From Candidatus Latescibacterota bacterium (lineage in GTDB: Bacteria > Latescibacterota > UBA2968 > UBA8231): DNA of 5,602 bases. A program made the position numbers and the translations under genes. Of the stretch, positions 1 to 5,602 are shown piece by piece. The notes below the pieces were generated by a model, which saw nothing but the letters and a program-made list of their open reading frames with translations, was not told where the DNA came from and made no database searches. Each line of letters opens with the position of its first letter. Within the stretch, counting starts at the first letter, position 1. The stretch lies in contig JAJDTN010000183.1 of the NCBI GenBank assembly GCA_022827165.1, forward strand, positions 1 to 5,602, in the 5' to 3' direction.

Positions 1-247
1 GGAAGAAGTGGCCCAGGGGGTGGCCGGGGTCGGCGGCGATGATGCGCCCGAAGTAGCGCTCGGCCTCGTCGAAGCGGAGGCTGTAGATCAGGTCGATGCC
101 GGCCTGGATGCGCGGGTCGGCGGGGCCGCGCAGGGTGTAGGGGGCGTCCGGGGCGGGCTGTTCCTGCGCCCCGGCCCCCGGGGCCTGCAGCAGGATCCCC
201 GCCAGGGTCAGGGCGAGAGCGCTGCGGGCGCGCCGCATTGCGGGCAT
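1..247 (-). CDS. Exported TPR-like protein, N-terminal part (cut by window edge)
   Basis: An open frame of 82 codons reads leftward from ATG at 247 and runs off the window without a stop. Residues 4-28 look like a signal peptide: the basic start MRRAR, a hydrophobic LALTLAGILL core, then APGAGA before QEQ as a likely signal peptidase I site. The mature part begins with a Pro-rich linker. Residues about 47-82 then resemble one TPR-type helix pair (DLIYSLRFDEAERYF followed by an ADPGHPLG turn). The product is therefore probably periplasmic or secreted and used for protein-protein contacts; its partner cannot be named. A second in-frame ATG at 238 would give a more typical signal peptide, and neither start has a good Shine-Dalgarno sequence. 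The gene diverges from the oxidoreductase across 61 bases. The signal peptide is seen directly; the TPR assignment rests on a single repeat-like segment. Confidence 0.72.
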   Translation of the reverse strand, partial: MPAMRRARSALALTLAGILLQAPGAGAQEQPAPDAPYTLRGPADPRIQAGIDLIYSLRFDEAERYFGRIIAADPGHPLGHFF

Positions 248-299
248 CGGCGTCAACCCGCTTGTTCTCGCGGCGATCCTGACCGGAGGGAGGAGCGTC

Positions 300-304
300 G
301 GAGG
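300..304 (+). promoter_or_regulatory. Shine-Dalgarno candidate for the oxidoreductase
   Basis: GGAGG lies four bases before ATG 309, a rather tight spacing. A further GGAGGGAGGAG tract at 285-295 lies 13 bases before the ATG. The G-rich run at 311-320 would serve the alternative ATG at 327 at a spacing of six bases. The two candidate starts differ by only six residues (GKGYDM) ahead of the FAD fold. Confidence 0.5.
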
Positions 305-308
305 CATC

Positions 309-1712
309 ATGGGGAAAGGGTACGACATGGCGGCATCGAGTATCGACCACGACGTCATCGTCATCGGCGGCGGCTCGGCGGGGTACGCGGCGGCGCGCAC
401 GGCCCGCGACGAGGGCGCCGACGTGGCCATCGTCGACCCCGGGCCGCTGGGGGGGCTGTGCATCCTGCGGGGCTGCATGCCGAGCAAGTCGGTGCTGCGC
501 TCCTCGGATGTCATGTCCCTGATCCGCCGGGCCCCGGAGTTCGGCCTCTCGGCGCCGGATCCCGGTGCCGACCTGGAGGCGATCATCGACCGCAAGGACC
601 GCCTGATCCGCGAGTTCGCCGACCACCGCGTCGAGCAGCTGCGCGGCTTCACCCTCTACGAGGCGCCGGCGCGCTTCACCGGTTCCCGCGAGATCGAGGT
701 CGGCGGCCGCCGGCTGAAGGCCCGCGCCTTCGTCATCGCCACCGGCTCCGCCATCAGCCGGCCGCCGACCCCCGGCCTGGAGGAGACCGGCTTCATCACC
801 TCCGACGACGCCCTCGACCTGCGCGACCTGCCCGAATCGATGGTCGTTCTCGGCGGCGGTCCCATCGCCTGCGAGCTGGCCCAGTTCTACTGCCGCCTCG
901 GCGTGCAGACGGTGATGATCCAGCGCAGCGGCCACATCCTGTCCCAGACCGACGAAGACCTGGCGCGCCCCGTGGAGGCCCGCTTCCGCGAGGAGGGCAT
1001 GGAGCTGTACACCGGCACGAAGCTGCACCGCCTCGAACGCGCCAACGGCGTCGCCACTGTCCACTTCCGCCACGGCGGGGAGGAGCGCACCGCCTCGGGG
1101 CAGGTCGTCTTCCAGGCCCTGGGGCGGCGGCCGAACACCGGCGGCCTCGGCCTGGACGCCGCCGGCGTCGAGGTCGACCGCCGCGTCCTCGTGGACGACG
1201 CCATGCGCACCCGCCAGCCCCACATCTTCGCCGCCGGCGATGTCAACGGCCTCCACGAGATCGTCCACATCGCCGTGCTCCAGGGCGAGGCGGCCGGCTA
1301 CAACGCCGTCCACCTGCAGGGGGAGCCGCGGCGCCTCGACACGCGCCTCGACATGACCGTCACCTTCACCGATCCGGCGGTGGCCACCCTCGGCCGCCTG
1401 GAGAGGCCGTGCCGGGAGGAGGGCATCCCGTACCTGGCGGCCAGCTATCCCTTCGAGGACCACGGCAAGTCGATGACCCTGGGCGAGCTGCACGGCCACG
1501 CCAAGATCCTCTGCGATCCCGCCACCGGCGAGATCCTCGGCGCCGGCATCGTCGGGCCGGAGGCCGGCGAGCTGATCCACGAGCTGGCCGCGGTGATGTA
1601 CTTCCGCGGCACCGTGCGCCACCTGATGGAGATCCCCCACTACCACCCGACCCTGGCCGAGATCCTCACCTATCCCGCCGAGGAGCTGGCCGAGCAACTG
1701 CAGGGAGCCTGA
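309..1712 (+). CDS. FAD/NAD(P)-dependent pyridine nucleotide-disulfide oxidoreductase (dihydrolipoyl dehydrogenase/mercuric reductase-like)
   Basis: A complete 467-residue cytosolic flavoprotein, the usual length for class I disulfide reductases. The FAD-binding GGGSAG is at residues 20-25. The redox-active pair is C51/C56 in GGLCILRGCMPSK, matching the C-x4-C of the family. ATGS at 145-148, a second dinucleotide fold GGGPIACE at 182-189, LGRRPN at 271-276 and the FAD-contacting AAGDV at 308-312 follow in normal order. The dimerisation domain ends with HYHPTLAE (444-451), the His-Glu pair that acts as active-site base in lipoamide dehydrogenase and is absent from true mercuric reductases, as is their terminal Cys pair here. 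The end of the second beta strand reads IQRS instead of carrying an acidic residue, which hints at NADPH rather than NADH (inference). The physiological substrate is unknown and no pyruvate-dehydrogenase genes adjoin. The ATG at 309 has GGAGG four bases upstream; ATG at 327 is an alternative preceded by a purine-rich GGGGAAAGGG. Confidence 0.93.
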   Translation: MGKGYDMAASSIDHDVIVIGGGSAGYAAARTARDEGADVAIVDPGPLGGLCILRGCMPSKSVLRSSDVMSLIRRAPEFGLSAPDPGADLEAIIDRKDRLIREFADHRVEQLRGFTLYEAPARFTGSREIEVGGRRLKARAFVIATGSAISRPPTPGLEETGFITSDDALDLRDLPESMVVLGGGPIACELAQFYCRLGVQTVMIQRSGHILSQTDEDLARPVEARFREEGMELYTGTKLHRLERANGVATVHFRHGGEERTASGQVVFQALGRRPNTGGLGLDAAGVEVDRRVLVDDAMRTRQPHIFAAGDVNGLHEIVHIAVLQGEAAGYNAVHLQGEPRRLDTRLDMTVTFTDPAVATLGRLERPCREEGIPYLAASYPFEDHGKSMTLGELHGHAKILCDPATGEILGAGIVGPEAGELIHELAAVMYFRGTVRHLMEIPHYHPTLAEILTYPAEELAEQLQGA

Positions 1713-1853
1713 AGGAACCAGACCGGGGACATCGACCGGGCCATCGTCGTCTTCCCGGCCCAGGAGAGCCCCATCTGCCATCTCTCCTGCATCGAGGACC
1801 CCGACGGCAACCACGTCTGGTTCCATCAGCGCAAGGACGGCACCTTCGGCTGA
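1713..1853 (+). pseudogene. C-terminal remnant of a VOC/glyoxalase-like protein
   Basis: After the oxidoreductase TGA the same frame stays open for 46 codons to TGA 1851-1853. It encodes SPICHLSCIEDPDGN followed by HVWFHQRKDG. The pattern of a short strand, DPDGN and a terminal H-Q-R-K is the characteristic C-terminal edge of vicinal-oxygen-chelate (glyoxalase/bleomycin-resistance) proteins, which are normally about 115-150 residues. There is no ATG, GTG or TTG in frame anywhere in the segment, and no N-terminal VOC half is present nearby, so it cannot be a normal gene. Third codon positions are nearly all G or C, so the sequence still looks coding and the loss is probably recent. A purine-rich GAAGGAA at 1711-1717 overlaps the preceding stop and may be the leftover ribosome site of the lost gene. 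The original function is unknown; VOC enzymes include glyoxalases, dioxygenases and resistance proteins. Confidence 0.7.
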
Positions 1854-1855
1854 TT

Positions 1856-1882
1856 GAGGCGGAGAAGGCGGTAGAGGCGGGT
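1856..1882 (+). repeat. Three tandem 9-base units, consensus RAGGCGGNN
   Basis: Three consecutive 9-mers (GAGGCGGAG, AAGGCGGTA, GAGGCGGGT) fill the start of the gap between the VOC remnant and the ino1 stop. The array is short and may be chance in GC-rich DNA or a slippage product. No function can be assigned. Confidence 0.35.
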
Positions 1883-1898
1883 TCCCCGGGCGGGGGAC
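1881..1898. terminator. Stem-loop between convergent genes, possible terminator
   Basis: GTTCCCC pairs with GGGGGAC (seven pairs, one of them G-T) around the four-base loop GGGC. It sits six bases beyond the ino1 stop on the minus strand and 28 bases beyond the VOC remnant stop on the plus strand. No T-tract follows on either strand, so it is not a canonical intrinsic terminator. It may instead act as a processing or 3'-end stabilising hairpin. Confidence 0.4.
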
Positions 1899-1903
1899 TC
1901 GCC

Positions 1904-3217
<1,314 letters not shown>

Positions 3218-3225
3218 GGAGGCAG

Positions 3226-3230
3226 CTCCT
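3226..3230 (-). promoter_or_regulatory. Shine-Dalgarno site of ino1
   Basis: On the minus strand AGGAG is followed by eight bases (CTGCCTCC) and then GTG at 3217. This is the best ribosome site in the ino1 leader and is the reason for choosing the GTG over the upstream ATG at 3277. Confidence 0.7.
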
Positions 3231-3298
3231 GGCTGGTGGGGGAGATCGGCGGCCGAGTACAAGACCCGGCGCGCCACGAACCTATGCCTTCCCTCTCA

Positions 3299-3344
3299 TT
3301 GCACAAATCGATAGTTTCTATATAAACGATAGAACAAGCCTATC
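3299..3344. promoter_or_regulatory. Divergent lysR/ino1 promoter and probable LysR operator
   Basis: This AT-rich island (about one third G+C) stands out in a very GC-rich window. ATAG at 3311, CTAT at 3318, ATAG at 3329 and CTAT at 3340 alternate in orientation; the last three are spaced 11 bases apart, about one helical turn. CTAT-N7-ATAG (3318-3332) contains T-N11-A inside an interrupted dyad, the classical LysR-box geometry. GATAG-N7-CTATC (3328-3344) is a perfect five-base dyad ending directly at the lysR ATG. A plus-strand promoter candidate is TTGCAC (3299-3304), 16 bases, then TATAAA (3321-3326), which would be covered by the dyads. On the minus strand TATAGA (3322-3317) is a weak -10 candidate for ino1. 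The repeats are seen directly; the binding role is inferred from the divergent LysR gene. Confidence 0.6.
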
Positions 3345-4265
3345 ATGAACCTTCACCACCTGCGCTACTTCCTCGCCGCCGCCCGGGGCGGCGGCTTCAC
3401 CCAGGCCGCCCGGGCCCTGCACGTGACCCAGCCCACCGTCTCCAGCGCCATCGCCGAGCTGGAGCAGTCCCTGGGGGTGCGCCTCTTCCACCGGGGCCGG
3501 CAGGTGGAGCTGACCGACGAGGGCCGCCGCCTCGTGGACTTCGCGGTGCGCATCGAGGACCTCGTCGACGAGGCCCGGGAGAGCGTCGGCGGCGGCGAGC
3601 CGGGGTCGGGAGACGGTTTCCGTTTCGGCGCCATCGACGCCGCCGTCATCTACCTGCTGCCGGAGGTGCTGCGCGGCTACGTGGCCGCCCACCCGGGGGT
3701 GGAGCTGGCCATCGAGGTGGGGCCCTCGTCCCGCCACCTGGTGGAGGAGGTGCTGGCCAACCGCTCGGAGTTCGCCGTCATCTCCCTGCCCTTCGAGGAT
3801 CCGCGGTTGTCCACGCTTCCCGTTCTGCGCGACGAGATGCCCCTGGTCGTGGGCGCCGGCCATCGGCTGGCGCGCCGCCGGCGGATCTCCCTCGAGCAGG
3901 TCGCGCGCGAGCCGCTGATCCTGTTCCCGCCCGGGTCGGTGTCGCGGCGCATCGTCGACGCGGGCCTCGCCGAGGCCGGGGTGGCGCCGCGGGCGGCGAT
4001 GGAGATGGGCAGCCCCGAGGCGATGCGCAAGCTGGTGGAGGCCGGCATCGGCATCTCCTTTCTGCCGCGCCTGGCCGTGGCCGAGTCGCTGGAAAGCGGC
4101 GCTCTGCGCGAGGTCCGCGTCCCGGGGGTGGCCCTGTCCCGGCGGATCGGCCTCGCCTGGCGGCGGGGGCGCTGGTTCGGACCCGCCGTGCGCGCCCTGG
4201 TGGAGGCCTTCCTCGAGGCGCACGGGATGGTTGAGGACTGGCGTTCCGCCACGGCCGCGGGCTGA
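3345..4265 (+). CDS. LysR-family transcriptional regulator
   Basis: A complete 306-residue regulator of normal family length. The N-terminal winged helix-turn-helix starts at once (MNLHHLRYFLAAA). The recognition-helix region FTQAARALHVTQPTVSSAIAE spans about 18-38, followed by LEQSLGVRLFHR and the wing QVELTDEG. A linker helix runs to about residue 82. The effector-binding domain occupies about 91-295, with FRFGAIDAA starting the first lobe and MGSPEAMRKLVEAGIGISFLP (221-241) typical of the second. Tetrameric LysR proteins bind T-N11-A dyads and usually control themselves and a divergent gene, here ino1. The effector cannot be read from sequence. No Shine-Dalgarno precedes the ATG: the 15 bases before it contain no AGG, and a promoter at 3299-3326 would leave a leader of only about a dozen bases, so initiation may be near-leaderless. 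Confidence 0.95.
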   Translation: MNLHHLRYFLAAARGGGFTQAARALHVTQPTVSSAIAELEQSLGVRLFHRGRQVELTDEGRRLVDFAVRIEDLVDEARESVGGGEPGSGDGFRFGAIDAAVIYLLPEVLRGYVAAHPGVELAIEVGPSSRHLVEEVLANRSEFAVISLPFEDPRLSTLPVLRDEMPLVVGAGHRLARRRRISLEQVAREPLILFPPGSVSRRIVDAGLAEAGVAPRAAMEMGSPEAMRKLVEAGIGISFLPRLAVAESLESGALREVRVPGVALSRRIGLAWRRGRWFGPAVRALVEAFLEAHGMVEDWRSATAAG

Positions 4266-4275
4266 AGCGGAGCGG

Positions 4276-4456
4276 CCTCAGCGGCGGCGGGAACGGGCGG
4301 CCGTCGCCTGCGCGGATCGGCGCGCCTCGAGCGGCGGCCGGAGCACCCGGCCCGCTACCGCCGCCGCTTGCCCGACGCCTGCCCTCAGCGTGAGGGGGAA
4401 CGGTGCGCACCCCCACCGCCTCCAGGGCTGCCGCCTCAGCGAGAGGGGGCGCCCGG
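4276..4456 (+). repeat. Dispersed direct repeats CCTCAGCG-N5-GGG
   Basis: CCTCAGCG occurs at 4276, 4383 and 4434. At the first two sites it is followed by five variable bases and then GGGAACGG (4276-4296 and 4383-4403). The third keeps the spacing and GGG but then reads CGCCCGG. In the second copy the N5 changes make a perfect hairpin, CCCTCA-GCG-TGAGGG (4382-4396). In the third copy CCTC-AGCGA-GAGG (4434-4446) can pair. The copies are 107 and 51 bases apart. They could be remnants of a short dispersed intergenic repeat family or terminator-like hairpins; three copies in 180 bases is too few to name a class. Confidence 0.5.
4328..4370. terminator. Long GC-rich stem-loop, possible bidirectional terminator
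   Basis: CGAGCGGCGGC (4328-4338) pairs with GCCGCCGCTTG (4360-4370) over 11 pairs, one of them G-T, with a 21-base loop. An alternative hairpin GGCCGG-AGCAC-CCGGCC (4336-4352) uses part of the same bases. It lies midway between two convergent genes, where a terminator is expected. No T-tract follows, and GC-rich inverted repeats arise easily by chance here. Confidence 0.35.
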
Positions 4457-4516
4457 ACCGCGCCTCGGCAGACGGGATTGGCGGCCGGCGCACCTCCACC
4501 GGGCGCGCCTTGGGCT

Positions 4517-5089
4517 TCAGGCGGAGGCGGCCCCGGCAGGCTGCCCGCCGTGCCGGGGCAGGTCCAGCTGCAGCGTCGGTCCCTCCACCGGCGCCTCCGA
4601 CGAGCCCCCCGCGGTCTCCGCCTCCAGCAGTACCCCGGCGCGCTCCACCAGGTCGACCACGTCGGCGCCGAGAAAGACCGGGTCCCGGGCGGCCACGCTC
4701 CGCAGCCGCTCGCGGCTGCGCCGCCACAGCCGCCGCCGGCCGCGGGGGTTGCCGGCGTGCCACTTGATCAGCGCCGCGGCGAGCTGAATCAGCCCCTGCA
4801 GGTAGGTCCGCGTGGTCTCGTCCTCCGTGGCCCGCCAGGCCGCCTCCCACCACTCGTGGGACTCCCACCAGTAGGCGTGGTTGAAGAGATCCGCGCCGAG
4901 CAGGTAGGCGGGGTGGGTGCTCCAGTTGCCGCCGGTGAGGGGGGCGCTGGCCGGCTCGGGCTCGCCCTGGCCGTGGCCGCGGGGATCGGTGCGCGGGTGC
5001 GGGGTCACGCCGGGCTCGTGGCGGTACGGCGGGAAAGGTGTCCCGGGCGCGTAGCGGCCGATGCCCGGGTCGAAGGGTCGGGGCGGCAC
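4517..5089 (-). CDS. DUF309 domain-containing protein
   Basis: A 190-residue cytosolic protein of unknown function. The DUF309 core covers about residues 62-130: ADLFNHAYWWESHEWWEAAWR (66-86), with the family's LFN, E76-x-H78-E79 and W-E pattern, then TYLQGLIQLAAALIKWHAGN (95-114), an amphipathic helix with the conserved LQGLIQ block. The N-terminal YRHEPGVTPHPRTDPRGHG (22-40) is Pro/His-rich and, from memory, resembles a conserved leader found in a subset of these proteins, which supports an upstream start. The tail after about 155 is low complexity. The chosen start is GTG at 5089, 10 bases after the dus stop; no clear Shine-Dalgarno is present, so translation may be coupled to dus. The conserved His/Glu residues could bind metal or a ligand, but no activity is established to my knowledge. 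Confidence 0.85.
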   Translation of the reverse strand: MPPRPFDPGIGRYAPGTPFPPYRHEPGVTPHPRTDPRGHGQGEPEPASAPLTGGNWSTHPAYLLGADLFNHAYWWESHEWWEAAWRATEDETTRTYLQGLIQLAAALIKWHAGNPRGRRRLWRRSRERLRSVAARDPVFLGADVVDLVERAGVLLEAETAGGSSEAPVEGPTLQLDLPRHGGQPAGAASA

Positions 5090-5099
5090 GCGGGCGGGC

Positions 5100-5602
<503 letters not shown>

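Larger units (their letters stand above)
4266..4516. other. GC-rich intergenic region between convergent lysR and the DUF309 gene
   Basis: No frame here has a convincing protein; the long frames that cross it are low-complexity Arg/Pro/Ala/Gly translations typical of GC-rich noncoding DNA. It contains three copies of a CCTCAGCG element and several hairpins, described separately, and presumably the 3' ends of both flanking transcripts. Confidence 0.6.

Noticed and set aside
248..308. TTGACG on the minus strand at about 258 as a -35 box for the TPR-like gene
   Set aside because: It lies only about 6 bases upstream of the ATG, leaving no room for a -10 element before the start codon.
1710..1853. 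Readthrough or selenocysteine at TGA 1710 joining the reductase to the VOC piece
   Set aside because: The reductase is already complete past its His-Glu motif, family members end here, and I see no selenocysteine-type stem-loop after the TGA. A one-third VOC domain would not fold as a useful addition.
3318..4223. Long minus-strand frame opposite lysR
   Set aside because: It is antisense to a clear LysR protein with low-complexity His/Gly/Ala-rich translation and no recognisable domain.

Overview
The window is strongly GC-rich apart from one AT-rich island of about 45 bases, has tightly packed genes on both strands, and encodes a protein with a signal peptide. This fits a GC-rich, probably Gram-negative chromosome (Acidobacteriota, Myxococcota/deltaproteobacteria or a similar group). 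The sequence alone does not settle the phylum. I see no mobile element, tRNA, rRNA, CRISPR array or phage gene.

Layout, left to right. (1) Positions 1-247, minus strand: the N-terminus of an exported protein with a TPR-like segment, cut by the window edge. (2) Positions 309-1712, plus strand: a complete class I pyridine nucleotide-disulfide oxidoreductase of the dihydrolipoyl dehydrogenase/mercuric reductase superfamily, with a redox CxxxxC and a C-terminal His-Glu motif. (3) Positions 1713-1853: an orphan, start-less C-terminal piece of a VOC/glyoxalase-like gene, apparently a deletion remnant of a former downstream partner. (4) Positions 1904-3217, minus strand: inositol-3-phosphate synthase, most likely starting at a GTG rather than at the longest-frame ATG. 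(5) Positions 3218-3344: a divergent control region whose AT-rich part holds phased ATAG/CTAT half-sites with LysR-box geometry. (6) Positions 3345-4265, plus strand: a LysR-family regulator. (7) Positions 4266-4516: a GC-rich intergenic stretch with small direct repeats and hairpins. (8) Positions 4517-5089, minus strand: a DUF309 protein. (9) Positions 5100-5602, minus strand: the C-terminal half of a DusB-like tRNA-dihydrouridine synthase, 10 bases upstream of the DUF309 gene and probably co-transcribed with it.

The clearest functional unit is the divergent lysR / ino1 pair. LysR regulators commonly control themselves and the divergent neighbour, so myo-inositol phosphate production (for inositol phospholipids, inositol-based solutes or thiols) may be under LysR control here. 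The oxidoreductase and the VOC remnant suggest a former two-gene redox or detoxification operon. No clearly new multi-gene system is visible. The most unusual items are the VOC remnant, the phased operator running up to the lysR start codon, and the repeated hairpin elements at 4276-4456.
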